The position numbers were made by a program, and so were the translations under genes. Shown here piece by piece: positions 1 through 12,037 of a stretch of DNA of 64,000 nt (position 1 is the first letter of the stretch; each line of letters starts with the position of its first letter). Location: NCBI GenBank assembly GCA_019022495.1, contig JAFEKR010000004.1, positions 3,472,001 to 3,536,000 of the forward strand. Direction: 5' to 3'. This stretch comes from Epichloe hybrida (taxonomy: Eukaryota > Ascomycota > Sordariomycetes > Hypocreales > Clavicipitaceae). Under the pieces are notes generated by a model. It was not told where the DNA came from and did no database searches. It saw only the letters and a program-made list of their open reading frames with translations.

Positions 1-2962
1 GGCTGGGCCACTGCCCACCATCAGGATAATATACGAAAGCGACTGATGCCAGGATAACGTTGGTGGAAAAGAGATTGTATCTATGGTGGAATCAAGAGGC
101 CAATGTTAGTGCGCGGGCAATTTCATCATGCTTCGTTGTCTAGCAACAAGTTAGAAGTCACGTACGAATCGGTGAGGAACCCCGACGCCGCAACTCCCCA
201 GATTCTGAAGTTCCATGAATTCAGGTCCAGTTCGTAACGCAGCTGATTTCGGTCCTATATAAGGAGAGTAAGATTGTTGGTTAGGGACCATCTGCCATGT
301 TATTTCCGGGCACCAGGGAGTGTTGATTTTCCGAACCTGTTCATCTTGTGCAGGCAATGCTGAGCTGTCAGAGCCGAGAAAGCCTCTGTTTTTGCGCCGC
401 GACGGTACCAAATCTGAAGGCATAGTATGGTGTCGAGAGTTTCGAGCTCTCTCAATTTGCTGGTTTGAACCTTGTCTCAAGAGATGGTGCGCTGGAGGAA
501 GCGCCAGGGAGATTGAGAGTACATTCGGTTTTGGCTGCCTATACTCATTTTTTTTAAAATTTTTATTTTTTATTTTTTTTGGCTTCTTCCGTGTCAGGTA
601 ACAAATTCGTCGCCAAGGAAAACTTGACAGGACGGATCATAGACCTCCATACAGATAGGCCGTGCTAGTACATTGATTGTACTGAGGCAGACATAGAGAT
701 TCTACGGAGTACTCCGTAAGCGTAAGGGTGGACCAGGATTATTATGCAGCGGTCAAGAAAAGCAATGGGGCCGTCATCTGGGGTCCCGGGCCCAACCTGA
801 AACTGTGCTGCATCATGGTAAGCGATCCAACAACCAGCTAGCTCGGCCTGTCTTCCAGTGGTATTATACTGGCTTGGCCCGCAGCCTGCGGCTGAAGAGC
901 CAGTCGATGGGGTTGACGCTCAGCTTTTGCAGTTTGATATTAGCCCTTCCGGATCGTCAGCCCGTGATGAGCATCAATGAGACATGGACAGCATCCAGGC
1001 GGTATGAAATCTTTTACTCGAGCATCGGCACGAGCACGTGGAGAATGGACCCCGGCCTTGTCCACAGGCACAAAGCAAAGTAATATGTAGCATGGCTTCC
1101 GTTATATTTCGCTGTGGCTGCCTCTCATCTTCCGAGATGTTCTACTCTGAGCGCGGTCGACGAGTAGGAAGGAGGTGGGATGATGAGGAAACACACATCG
1201 TGGCGTCTCCGTCGCAAGCAGCAAGCAGCAAGTAGGACCGCCATGGTTCAATCGCAAAGTGCTCAACATGAATATCGGAAGTGACTCAAATTACATGTTG
1301 TTGCACAGAACTTGCACTCTCGGGCGAGCGTACTTTGTTTGGGCGTTGGAAGAAAAGCGAACGGTCTCCAGGTGCTCTCGATCATCTCAATTTGATCCTC
1401 TGTGCCTCTGTGAGAATCGGTTCGATGGTAGAATCAGGCGGTGTCCAGCCTACTGTATACAAATGAGCTTGCTGACACAGCCTGACAGACGGACTGACGG
1501 ACTGACAGACTGACAGACACGGCATTCGCAGCATTTGACAAAGGTGGCCATTGAACGTTGGCACTCGACCAGGACCACGTACCGAGCCATTGCACACTAG
1601 TGTCGCCAGTGGTGTGTGGTGGTGCGTGGTGGTGTGTGATGGTGTGTGATGGTGTGTGGTGGTGTGTGGTGGTGTGTGATGGTGTGTGATGCGTGTCTCC
1701 GTCCTGCGGTCGGAGAGTGAGAGTCGGATTGTCGGACTGTCGGATTTGTTCCAACGTTCCAACCCATCACGAGGTTGCGTTGAGCCTCGTGGGCGGCTCT
1801 CCCGCGTCTGTTAGTGTATTTGGTGGAACGGGCACGGCAGCCTGGAGCCTCCGAATGCCTCCGAATGCCCGCCAAAATACGACTCCACCAGCCAGCTGTT
1901 CCTGTCCATTGGCAGCTGCGAACACAGGCAAGGCAGCAAGGACGACCGACCATCATGGCCTTCGTACAGTGGTGTACTGTACTGTCTGTACCTTTGCTCC
2001 TGCCTGTGCTTGAATGACGGAGAAACTCGTCAGCCGACAGGTATCAGGTGTCAGCCTGTCTGTCTGTCGTGCTGCATTTTTAGTCCATCATGGAGTGGAC
2101 GTAATAATAGCAGACGGAAGATTCAGCCATCAGCGGTAAGTTGGTGCTGGTGCAACTCGCAGTATCTCTTATTACTCCGTACCGAGTAATACAATGCAAC
2201 TGACGCACGGCTTTTCCGGACTTTTTCTCACCATCTGCAAAGCGCCAAAGCTGTGCAACTTCAACCTCAATAATTGCCTGCAACGCATTGCATGCCTTCA
2301 CAGCCCGATTCGCCCACCAACGCCTCACGAAAGCTCACGAAAGCCCACGAAATCTCTGGGAAACCTCTGGGAAACCTCTGCGAAACCTCTGCGACACCCA
2401 AACCAGGAGCCATCACAGCCCGTGGCCGGATGGGGATGGGTCGATGTCGTGTTGCCGTTGACGCAATTGCTTGTGTGGATCCCGCACCGAGGCCCGAACC
2501 CGCGACTCATCCGATGCGCCGCACAAGGTTTTTTACATAGGAGCTGTCTCTGCTCAATCTTAGCAAGGCGCAATGCTCAAGCGCTTCTGCCATTCTGCCA
2601 CGAGCCATCTGCGCTGACCCAACCCAACTGGTTGGTTGCTTATGTCCTGTCCGTTCGGACTAGGGAGACCCGGATGCTGGATGCTTGCGCTTGTTGGACC
2701 ATGGATAATAGCTCATGAAGGAGGCGGTCCGTTCCGTTCCAAAAGTGACCAACCCTTGCTATCGTTGGAGTTGGAGTTGCCCCCCCCTTTTCACCATCGA
2801 GGACATCTGTCCATCGCGGATCCATCGCGACTTTTTTTTCCTTCGGTTTTTTTCTCCTTCTATTTTGGTGATGATCTGTTTCAACTAGCGCGGCCTTGCT
2901 CAGAATTGTGCTGATTACCTGGCATTGTTGTGATCATCGTCTGCTCCCGGCTCGTCGCAGGC
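1..2962. other. Gene-free flank with microsatellites
   Basis: I see no convincing gene here; the open frames are short, overlap on both strands and resemble nothing I know. Visible structure: a perfect 16 bp palindrome at 703-718 (TACGGAGTACTCCGTA); a degenerate CTGACGGA/CTGACAGA tract around 1485-1520; a GTGTGGTG/GTGTGATG microsatellite at about 1615-1692; an imperfect palindrome at 2171-2190 with ATTACTC/GAGTAAT arms; and a short direct repeat of a 'GAAAGCTCAC/GGGAAACCTCT' type at 2325-2395. The last few hundred bases should contain the promoter of the gene starting at 2963. Confidence 0.6.
1615..1692. repeat. GT-rich microsatellite (GTGTGGTG/GTGTGATG)
   Basis: About ten imperfect copies of an 8-11 bp GTG-based unit in tandem. 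On the minus strand it creates artificial His/Thr-rich open frames, which I do not regard as genes. Confidence 0.85.
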
Positions 2963-3966
2963 ATGGCCGCTGCCTCGTCGTCCTCTGGCTCATCATTTAC
3001 ATCCTCATCCCTCGGGCGTCCTCCCACCTACAGCCGCTCATATGCCAGCCCAGTGAACTCGGCGTGGACCCCGACGTCGGGTGTTTCGACGCTGTCTGTG
3101 CCATCTACAGGAAGTGCAGTCGCGCCCCAGACAGCCCTTAGGCCACTGGATCTGGGGCCGCCTGGATATCAAGCCACCATGTAAGCATAAACTCGTCTTT
3201 TCCTTTTGGTGAACTGTCTCTGTGCTCGGTGACCTCTGAATCTGATCGCCTTGTCCAATTTGAACTCGAAATAGGACTTTTTTCCCCGACACTCCAGACG
3301 AACGCACCGTATATCTAGGACCATGGGAGGTCATTGGTTCTGAACAACGCCGTGTGCTGTGGCAGTGCAGCTATCAAAACGAGCTACTCGAGCATTATCG
3401 TGCGTGGTTCACAGTAATGATATCAAGCACAAGTCACCCGTTAGAGTGCTAAAACTTATTCTTGAGTAGTCCCATCCGACATCCCTTCCGAGATCCATCC
3501 TCATACGCTCCACTCCCGTCATCGGCAGTATCACGACCCTTCGGATATGGAACGATATGTCACGTTTCCCGAACCTCATCGTATTCGATACATCACCGAC
3601 GAAGGCGTGTGCATTCATGACCAGTATATCCAAGTCCGGTACGAATTCACCAGCGTCGACGGCTCCACCCAATTTCAAGGAGATTTGCGTCGAAGGGACA
3701 TGATGGACTTTTACGATGTTGATGTGGTATGGACCAATTCCCACGGACGAACAGATGGCTTCGGAACAGTCAAGGGCATCGGAGCAATACAACGTCTCAA
3801 AATGTGGCGCGATCGACATACCACCTTGCACTCTCTCAGTGTCCTGGCCAACAAGACTGACGGTCAATATCGTGAATACGATGTTCACGCCTTTGACGGA
3901 CAACTGCGCAATCGAGATGACAGAGCCAAGCAGTTGCGATTGAACGTTCTCGCTAACTTAAACTGA
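2963..3966 (+). CDS. Conserved fungal protein of unknown function, 279 aa
   Basis: Three exons: 2963-3180, 3275-3399, 3470-3966. Both introns are GT-AG (94 and 70 bp) and the reading phase is kept across both joins, giving 280 codons including the stop. The first in-frame ATG is at 2963; an upstream GTG in the same frame was not used. The N-terminus (about residues 1-70) is Ser/Thr/Pro-rich and probably disordered. The rest looks folded, with a tryptophan-containing segment (LGPWEVIG), a stretch rich in Asp and aromatic residues (MMDFYDVDVVW) and a charged C-terminus. I see no signal peptide, membrane segment or known catalytic motif. It lies 179 bp upstream of the histidine kinase on the same strand. 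I recognise no family name; the length and splice consistency argue that it is a real gene. Confidence 0.75.
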
Positions 3967-4145
3967 CCACTTTCCATCGCAGCGGCCCCCCGCCCCCCTG
4001 CGCCGTGTTCTTGGGCTCGTTTGTCGAAATAGTCCGCACGTTCAAAAAGAAGCCTGCTTGTCGGTGGAAGCATGAAGTCGGGCCGCGCGCTGCCTCTTTG
4101 CCCCTTTGACCGAATTTGCCTTCCCAGGGCGACGTGTCTTCTACA

Positions 4146-7100
4146 ATGGAGGCCACCGCCACCTGCCTGACATTGCCGGCGAACAAACTCCCGCTGGCCC
4201 CAGACGAATGGGAGGAGTGTGTGCCGGCTGCCCTGCGCGAGATCAAGCTGCTGCGTTTGCTTCATCTTGATCGCCGTCCGACTTTCGTCATGAGCACAGA
4301 CCTTCCCTCTGATGGTCATGTGTCCGGCGACTTGCGAATCGTGTACTGCAATCCTTCTCTACGACTAACTCCCGACATTTATCGCCGAATCTCCGTCGAC
4401 TCCAACGCCGCTCCCGCACCCGACCTTGGTTTCCAACACTTCAAAAATTGGGCTCTCTGCTGCGATGAGAGTGCAGCGGAGCAAGATGTGCCGTTCCTAC
4501 AGTATGCTGGTCGTTCCTGGTCGCATATTACCTTGCAAGAGGGATTCCGGATTGTCAGCGCCAACGGCGTAGTTGCCCAGGAAAATATTGGTCACGACAA
4601 TCTCCCCAACCGCCATGACCAGAAACTACTGCGTGAAAATGCTGCATTTGCTCAAAACGGAAGACGGACTCCGGCCGAGACTCAAACTATCGAGGAGGTC
4701 GGACAGCAAGATGAAGGCCAGTTAACGAAGGAACGCATCTACTGCGACTGGACTAGTGTGCCCATAGAGACCGAGCCTGACGACCACAAAGTCTTTACGA
4801 GGTCGGTAGACTGGGCTAGCACGCCTCTGGGCCCGATTGACGAATGGAGCTGGGACCTCAGATCGGCATCCGACATGACCATGAGAACTCCTTACCCAGC
4901 AGCCATGTATTGGGGTCCTGATTTCATCACCATGTACAACAAACCATACATTGAACTTGCGGGCAAGAAGCATCCGCAGCTTGCCGGCCAATCCTATCAA
5001 GAAGGCTGGTCTGAAATATGGGACGAAATCAAGCCTGTCTTGCTACGAGCCTGGAATGAAGGCGAGTCTACCATGAAGCATGACGACCGTTTATTCATCT
5101 CCCGAAATGGCTTCCTCGAGGAAACCTTCTTCTCTTGGAGCATGGTGCCCCTCCTCGGGAACAAGAATCAAGTCATGGGCCTCTTCAATGCGGCATTTGA
5201 GAACACTCGGCAGATTGTCAGCGAGAGACGTCTAAACACCTTGCGCGAGATTGGAGAGCACACTGCTGCGGCAAAGACATTCCGAGATTTCTGGTCGCTT
5301 ATTCTGAAGGGTTTGGAACACAACGAGCCGGATGTGCCGTTTTGCTTGATCTACTCGGTTGGGGAGGACAACGACAGTGACAGTGCTTCCTTCAATTCGG
5401 GCAGCATAGGCTTTTCACACAACCTGACACTTGAGGGGTCATTGGGGGTGCCAAAGGGCCACCCAGCAGCACCAGTCTCGCTGGACTCACGGACACAGGA
5501 AGGCTTTGCGCCTTGCATGAGACAATCCATGGCAGCCGGTGGCGTGCCAATTTTACTCTCGAGCGAGGACGCCACGTTGCCACTGGACCTCGTGCAAGGT
5601 CTGAACTGGCGCGGCTTTGGAGACCCTTGCAGACACTTGGTTGTCTTCCCCATCAACCCCGTGGCTGCGTGGTACGAAGCAACCTATCCGAGAGGATTCG
5701 TTGTGCTGGGCGTGAACCCGAGACGGCCATACGATGAGGATTACAAGCTCTTTGTCCACCTTCTCATGAGACAGCTGGCCACTTCTCTCGCGTCTGTTGT
5801 TCTGTTTGAAGAAGAGGTTAGAAGAAGTGCCAAGGCCGCTCATCTCGCTGCAATCGACCGCGAAAACCTGTCATTGCAGCTTCAAATGAGAACGCAGGAA
5901 GCCGTCGAGAGTGAGTACAGGTTCAGCAGATTGGCAGAGTTTGCGCCGGTCGGAATCTTCATCGCCGATTTCGACGGATGCTTCAGCTACTGCAATGACA
6001 TGTGGTGGCAAATATCTCGTCAAAATCGACTCGAGGATTTCGGAAACACCACCAAACATGCCTGGATTCACAACGTCATGGATGAAGACCGCCCGAAGCT
6101 GCAGGTCGCATGGGACAAGATGCTTGTTGAAAAGTCGACCATGTCCATCGAGTTCAGATTCAAGTGCAGCCAGCGCATAGGAGACAACATCGTTGAAACG
6201 TGGGTCCTCATGAGTGCCTATCCTGACAGCCACCAGACCGAGACCAAAGAATCCATCTTTGGTTGCATTACCGACATCTCGATTCAGAAGCGTGCGGAAC
6301 ACGTGCAAAGCGATCGCCGCAAGGAAGCTGTGGAACTCAAGCGTCAGCAGGAAAACTTCATCGACATCACCAGCCACGAAATGCGTAACCCCTTGTCGGC
6401 CATTCTACAGTGTGTTGATCAAATCATAAGCAACGTCTTGGAATTCACCGACTTTGGGACCCCAGACTCGGTAAAGAAACTGCACGCCGACTGCCTTGAC
6501 GCGGCCAATACAATCAGTTTATGCGCTAGCCATCAGAAACGCATCGTCGACGATATACTGACACTTTCGAAGCTGGACTCGAGGCTCATATCTGTGACGC
6601 CAGTCGACGTACAGCCTCTTGTCGTGGTCGAGCAGGTTCTGAAAATGTTCCAACCCGAAATCAGAGCTCACGATATCAAGCTGACGGTCCGTGTCGACGA
6701 GAGCTATCACGACTACAACATTGATTGGGTCAGCCTCGACCCGTCTCGGTTACAGCAGGTACTGATCAACTTCATCACCAACTCGATCAAGTTCACTCAG
6801 AATCAGGAGAAGCGGATCATTACCGTCACGATGAAAGCCTTTACCGACCTTTCAAAGCTGTTGCAGGAGGGCATTACGTATCTAGAAAGAAGCGATTTCA
6901 GCCAGAGTCTCTTGCACAACCGTCATGGGTCGGAACAGGCCACTGCTCCCCCCCTACTCCTGCAGTTCACCATCCAGGACAGCGGGTCCGGTATCAACGA
7001 TGAGGACATGAAGCTTCTCTTCCGTCGTTTCCAACAAGCGACCCCGCGAACTCATGTGCAGTACGGCGGCTCAGGTCTCGGTTTATTCATTTCGCGAACG

Positions 7101-7903
7101 CTTGTGGAAATGCAGGGCGGTCAGATTGGCGTGTCTTCGCAGGAACACGAGGGCAGCAGCTTCTTTTTCTACGTGAAGTGCGAAAAGAGTGCGAAATGCA
7201 TAGTCGCCCCCATCAAATCGGGTCCAGGGGTTTCAAAGCCGCCAAATCCCGGTTCAGATGGCAAAATCTCGCCGCATCCCAAACCCGCAGGCAGGAAGAT
7301 CCTGCCGAGCCCTGACAGCCTGTCTAAACAGGCTGAAAAGTTCACTTCTCGACAGTACAATGTGCTCATCGTCGAAGACAATCTGATCAATCAAAAAGTC
7401 CTGAACCGACAGCTCATCAACGCAGGCAACAAGACCTATACAGCGAATCACGGCCAAGAAGCGTTGGACTTTCTCGAGAAGTCCAGGTTCTGGGCAGGCG
7501 GCGGCGGCGGCGGCGGCGGCTCTGACGGGTTTGACATATCGGTCATTCTTATGGACGTGGAAATGCCCGTGATGGACGGTTTGACTTGCGCAAGAAGAAT
7601 TCGAGAGCTCGAACGTCAGGGCACCATCATCAAGCACATCCCGATCATTGCCGTCACCGCATATGCTCGACCCGAGCAAGTCAAGAAGGCGCAGGATGCA
7701 GGCATGGTGAATGACGGGACTCCCCGATATAGAGAAACGATGGCTCATTTTTATATATATATATATATATAAAAAAGAATGCTAATCCCGAATCACAGGA
7801 CGAGGTCATGCCAAAACCATTCCGTATGACCGACTTGATACCAAAGATCAAAGACGTTGTAGATAGACATAACCAAAATGATGACCCACAGCCAGCAGGC
7901 TGA
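4146..7903 (+). CDS. Fungal hybrid histidine kinase with C-terminal receiver, 1221 aa
   Basis: Two exons: 4146-7706 and 7799-7903. Order of domains: an N-terminal region without a clear motif; a PAS-like sensory segment (about residues 230-360, with YWGPDF and MYNKPYIELAG); a GAF-like middle; a second PAS (about 595-725); a HisKA dimerisation domain with phospho-acceptor His744 (SHEMRNPLSAI); a HATPase domain with N-box (NFITNSIKFT), G1 (DSGSG) and G2 (GGSGLGLF); and a receiver with acidic pair (VEDN) and phospho-acceptor Asp1137 (LMDVEMPVMDG). The receiver would be cut short at a TATATA tract, but splicing the 92 bp intron at 7707-7798 restores the expected end (MPKPFRMTDLIPKI). It should phosphorylate itself and pass phosphate through an Ypd1-type protein to response regulators. 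The start is the first ATG; an in-frame TTG 30 bp upstream is not a likely start. A run of eight glycines lies inside the receiver. I did not assign a histidine-kinase class. Confidence 0.93.
7707..7798 (+). other. Intron with (TA)n tract in the receiver-domain gene
   Basis: GT-AG intron of 92 bp containing a (TA) dinucleotide tract at about 7751-7770. It is needed to restore the conserved C-terminus of the receiver domain. Without splicing, translation ends in a meaningless Tyr-Ile repeat. Confidence 0.85.
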
Positions 7904-9252
7904 GCGATGGGGCCATCTAGAGCACAAACATGAAGCTATGAGTTCGAATCTCGCAGCTCAAGCGCGACTCTAAACGGAGGGTCTCGAGAAAAAAGCTCGC
8001 ACGGCTTGCAATATGACGACAGACAGCATGGCGGGTCAACAAGCAAGCACATGAAGTGCTTCCCTGTGTGCACAGTACTGCTCTAGCATTTAAAATAATG
8101 AGGGGGACGGGAAGAATCAGATGTCGATCATGCAAAGCGGCATGTGTAAACAGATTACACGTACATGATGACACAACAAACGGTTCTGTGGACTCGGGAA
8201 GCTTCATGAAAATTGATGCACCGCCACATTAGAATCTTCTTCTCCCTCCTCTCTTCCGATCTTTGGGCGTCCAACGTTATTACCAGAGTCAGCTTGCACG
8301 GATCACTCTTCATGTTTCAACAGCGAGATTGATGCGTTCAGTCAGGCTGGCAAAGAAAGATGCCTTCATCTGATAAGCCACGTCCAAACTCCACGATCCG
8401 TCAAGTCGTTGCCCGCCGAACCCCGCAATTTGGAACCAAAACCGGCTTCTTGTTGTCCTCGGACAGACCCGCATGTCCTGCCACAATGTCAGGGCCTTTT
8501 GGTCACGGGGGGCCGGATGATTGATTGCATCGATGAACTACCGGCTCCGTTGCCTCATCTATTCAAAAAAAAGTAATAAAAAAAAACACAGCTCAGCACA
8601 GCCGTCAAGTGGCGCCACCCGTTCTACCGGCCACTCCCTCGCCTCGGCCCCGAAACGGACAATGACACGGACACACTTGGCATCAGGGACGGGGAATGTA
8701 CGACATGACATGACAGGGGGCTCAAAAGCTGCGGACAAAACAAGACAAGATAAATTGGCATGGGATTTTAACCGCGAGGAAGAAGACGACGTGGAGGATT
8801 TTGGACGCGCGGCCGGGAGGAGGGTCATGCAGGCAAGCAGTTGTTGCCGTGTCGGCACACAATCATGAGTTCGTCCTCCCTCCTACGGCACGCTTGATCC
8901 GAGGCCGCTTGTTTTATTTTCGTTTTATTTTACTGTTACGTTATTCCTTGCTGCTGGCCCTTTTCCGGGGTAGCAGCAGTTCTTAAATGCCCTTGGCGCC
9001 ATCCGTCCGACGTGGTTTCATATCAAGCTGCTTGCCTCCTCGCACTGACCGTCAGAAGCTTTGATCCAAGAAGCTCAAGTCTCCATCATTAAGCTCATAC
9101 CATCCATCCCTCGCCTCAGCTTCCACTTCTTGGGGCCCAGTAGTCCGTCGGGCCGGCAGCAATCTTCGTCGACACCTACCAACTCGTCAGCTGCCTCTCT
9201 CTCTCCTCGGTTCACAACCCATCACTTCTTCGCATTCGCACACGCGATCCGG
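7904..9252. other. Intergenic, 1.35 kb, no gene seen
   Basis: Short overlapping frames on both strands, none with a recognisable domain. It holds the 3' flank of the kinase gene and the promoter/5' UTR of the RING gene. CT-rich stretches such as 8231-8262 and 9185-9215 are typical of fungal leader regions. No repeat stands out. Confidence 0.6.
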
Positions 9253-9909
9253 ATGTCTCAACCTTCAACGCCCTCCGACTCGCCCAGTGAGCCCTCTCAC
9301 ACGCCACCAGCTGTGTCGGGGGGCGTGTCCACGACAAGCGGCCTCGTGACAGGCATATGCATGGCTCTAGTGATATTCATCTCATTCTGCGCCTATGCTC
9401 TGAGGAAGAGAATGCTCCCGTGGCTCGGTAGAGGGGCTCAGCCGGGGCTGACGACACGTCCGCACCAACGCAATGACACGCTATCACCTGAGGCACTCGC
9501 TCTTATCCCCACGCGCGCTCATCAACCCGTCTCTGATGGCAAGACATCTTGGAGCGCAAATGTAGACGATGACGCACACCAGAAACTCTGCTCCATCTGT
9601 ACGGGACCGTTCATGGACGGCGTCGAGCTTAGGGTCCTCCCATGCGGCCACCAGTTTGATCGACGCTGCGTCGACCCGTGGCTGTTGAAGCGCTCTGCCA
9701 CATGTCCGCTTTGGTATATATCCCATATTTGTCCCTCGGTCGGTGCCCTCCGTATACATGACTGATTTTTTCTTTCTAGTCGTCAAAAAGTCGTCACGAA
9801 AGCTCTGACGCTCTTCGAGAGGCTACCAAAGTCTCCTCGGCCAGCGTTTTTTCCAGCTACGAGGTGGAAGCAAGATCGAAACAGTCACACAGTCAGTTTG
9901 CCATCATAA
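9253..9909 (+). CDS. Membrane-anchored RING-H2 E3 ubiquitin ligase, 196 aa
   Basis: Two exons: 9253-9713 and 9780-9909, joined by a 66 bp GT-AG intron. One hydrophobic segment (about residues 30-52, [19 protein letters not shown]) should anchor it in a membrane, with the RING on the other side of a basic stretch. The RING begins at Cys113 (CSIC), continues with [15 protein letters not shown] and ends with CPLC. The last cysteine (residue 154) exists only after splicing, because the exon junction splits its codon (TG|T). That is strong support for the intron. The layout of a short protein with one membrane segment and a RING-H2 resembles ATL/RNF-type ligases that work with E2 enzymes on membranes. 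The substrate cannot be told. The C-terminal 40 residues are basic and without motif. Confidence 0.85.
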
Positions 9910-10233
9910 AAAGAAAATTTTCTTTTTTTTTGCCTCGATCGATTCTGACTCCCTTCGCAGCAGTCCGGGCCATTACTATGTAGCGTGCCGAGCGTCCACT
10001 CAGGCGGTCCCGGTTCCGGATGGGCCGGCAAAACAACCATTGTTCTCTCGTCTCCTACCACGACGCTGGCACCAATTCCCGAAAAAAAACAAATAATCGA
10101 TACGAGGATTTCGAAAATGACTGTAGTATGAGCGTCGACCCGATCACCGTATTCCGAACCTGTTCTGCTGCGCATAATCTCGTGTCCATGTTACCATGCT
10201 CCTGTTCTTCCCCACCGCGTCAATGACGGCATC
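9910..10233. other. Intergenic between convergent genes, nothing notable
   Basis: Region between the 3' ends of the RING gene (plus strand) and the secreted-protein gene (minus strand). It contains T- and A-rich runs (9922-9930, 10081-10090) that could serve as 3'-end signals. No gene seen. Confidence 0.6.
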
Positions 10234-10875
10234 TCATATCCCAGTCGTTTCCGATTCGTGGCACGCCCCAGAATGAAGCACCTTGTACTTGAAACTGTCT
10301 CTATCCCTGATAGGAATTTCGAGAGAAACCGTGTCCGAAGCACTGGGATACCGAGTCCGATGGCCATGGGCACTCCGATCAGCAGTGTCAGCAGCGATGA
10401 GAAGCCCGTATTTGCCGCCGTGCACCCAGACCTCCTCGTCCCCCGCGTGCAGACTGATGTGAGCGAGCCCGCTTATAAAAAGAACATATCTGGGTCACGG
10501 AGCGTCAGCAGCAGCGCAGCCCCCTACAAATCAAATCTCTCAGGGCAATCAATCCAATCCATCAAAATTGCTGCGGTGAAAGGACCTTGGGACCTACTGG
10601 AACGCGGGGGCGTGGTGGAATCCGCCGTCGAAGCGCGCGGGGATGACATCGTACGACGCGTCGCCCAGCTCGCCGAGAGATAGCTTGAGGGAGCCGGCGA
10701 TGCCTGGCACGGCCGTCTCCTTGAACGGGCTGGCCAGCTGCCAGCATTCCAAGACTGATTCGCCCTTTGCCGCGCTGAGGGCCGTGAGGTTGAGATACGG
10801 CGTGGAGAGGAGGTCGCTGAGCTGCGCGGCGACGGACGACGCCACTGCGGCGAGCAGGAGGCTTGAGGAGAGCAT
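10234..10875 (-). CDS. Small secreted protein, 177 aa
   Basis: Two exons on the minus strand: 10875-10598 and 10489-10234, with a 108 bp GT-AG intron (donor GTAGGT) that keeps phase. The chosen ATG gives a clean signal peptide (MLSSSLLLAAVASSVAA); an in-frame upstream ATG at 11010 would add a charged Lys/Glu/Arg tail and hide the signal. The mature part has two cysteines only (ECWQLASPF near residue 45 and HSGACHE near the end), and the join creates the segment QYVLFISGLAHISL followed by HGGKYGLLIAADTAD. The pattern fits a secreted single-domain fungal protein family that I have seen without a function; a beta-barrel (cupin-like) fold is only a guess. An open frame on the opposite strand (10258-10683) is taken as a shadow. 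Confidence 0.72.
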
Positions 10876-11446
10876 TTTCACAAGAATCGCCCTCTTTTTT
10901 TTTTCTTTTTCTTTTTTTGTTTCTTCCCTTCTTTCCGTACGTGTTTTCACTTGCTTCTCCTGCGCTGCGCGGTGGTGGGCAGGGAGTTGTGAAAGCCACC
11001 GGGTAAGCATGCATGACCCCAGGCCGGGTAGATTAGTTAGCGTTAATGCGCATCATAATAAGGTTTCTATGCTACGCCCCCGTCTTCTCCATAAGGCGCG
11101 GGTTTTCCCCTCTTTTAATTCATCCGATCCATCTTTGGCTGTTGGCTGCGGATTTGTCGAAGCCACGACTTTTTTTTCATCGATTGCAGAAACGAGTTCG
11201 TGACGGGTTCCATAATGACCTAAGCAATGGCGTGGAGAAAAAAAGCAACCCCATTTCTGATCGTGCAAATCCCAGTTTTCCTTCCCTTCACCCTCCGTGA
11301 CATTCGTTGCTGATATTAGCATCGTCACAATTCCTGTTCGTCGTTGCGCCCATCGACGAATACGAGTGACCTGAGCCTTCAAGCAAGTATTACCTACCCT
11401 TGTACCTTCATTTAACTGTTTAGAACAACGCTATGACATCACGGAC
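10876..11446. other. Intergenic, promoter side of the secreted-protein gene
   Basis: Holds the upstream region of the minus-strand secreted-protein gene, including a pyrimidine-rich (plus-strand) run at 10890-10920 just before its ATG, and the 5' flank of the tRNA gene. No other gene seen. Confidence 0.55.
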
Positions 11447-11518
11447 GCGTGAATAGTGTAGCGGTTAGCATGCATGCTTCCCAAGCATGCGACCCGGGTT
11501 CGAGTCCCGGTTCACGCA
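11447..11518 (+). tRNA. tRNA-Gly (anticodon CCC)
   Basis: A 72 nt cloverleaf without intron. The acceptor stem pairs GCGTGAA with TTCACGC, followed by discriminator A. The anticodon stem CATGC/GCATG encloses loop TTCCCAA, giving anticodon CCC (reads GGG glycine codons). The T arm is CCGGG-TTCGAGT-CCCGG and contains the B box GGTTCGAGTCC. A T5 run five bases downstream is a suitable RNA polymerase III stop. Confidence 0.95.
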
Positions 11519-12037
11519 TAGCTTTTTGGCGCATCTTTCTATTTGAAACTGAATTCAATTGGCATCGGGTTTTTTTTTAAACTCCTGCTTACTGCATGAT
11601 GCATCAATATCCAACATCTGTCAAGCTATGAGCCAATCTATCTTGTGCAGTCGAGGGCTTCACTCAGGCTGAAATGAGACCATAAAGTTCGAGTATCCCT
11701 AATTTTCGAAATGCCCTGGTAGCTAGCTGCCTCCCGAACACATAGTGAGGCCGCCGAAAGACAAGCGCGGATGACGGATTACATGAAATCCTCAATACAT
11801 ATCGAGAGCCGAGCATGGATTGCGACAGCAAACTACCTCTTTGTAATCCTCCTTTCATTTCTCCTCCTTGTACCGTCATCATTAGCTGTGATGAACATTC
11901 GCGCCGTTCCTACCATACAGATCGCTGACATGCCATGCGCCCAAACCTTAACTTGGTCTATGCGTGATGTGTCCTGCCTCATCTTGCTTATTTTGCATGA
12001 TCCTCCACTCATTCCTCTACATGGTACAACGCTTCTC
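11519..12037. other. Intergenic, no gene seen
   Basis: The 3' flank of the tRNA and of the minus-strand Pom34-like gene. The open frames here (for example 11771-12100 on the plus strand) overlap the 3' end of that gene on the other strand and show no domain. Confidence 0.55.
11523..11527 (+). terminator. RNA polymerase III terminator (T5) of the tRNA
   Basis: Run of five T residues starting five bases after the tRNA discriminator base; runs of four or more T end RNA polymerase III transcription. Confidence 0.7.

Noticed and set aside
1382..1956. Minus-strand open frames rich in His-Thr-Thr-His repeats
   Set aside because: They are translations of the GTG microsatellite at 1615-1692 in several frames at once; no domain and no start context.
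4116..4145. TTG start ten codons upstream for the histidine kinase
   Set aside because: Fungal nuclear genes start with ATG in almost all cases; the first ATG at 4146 is used.
10258..10683. Plus-strand 141-codon frame
   Set aside because: It lies antisense to the spliced secreted-protein gene, which has a signal peptide and a phase-consistent intron.
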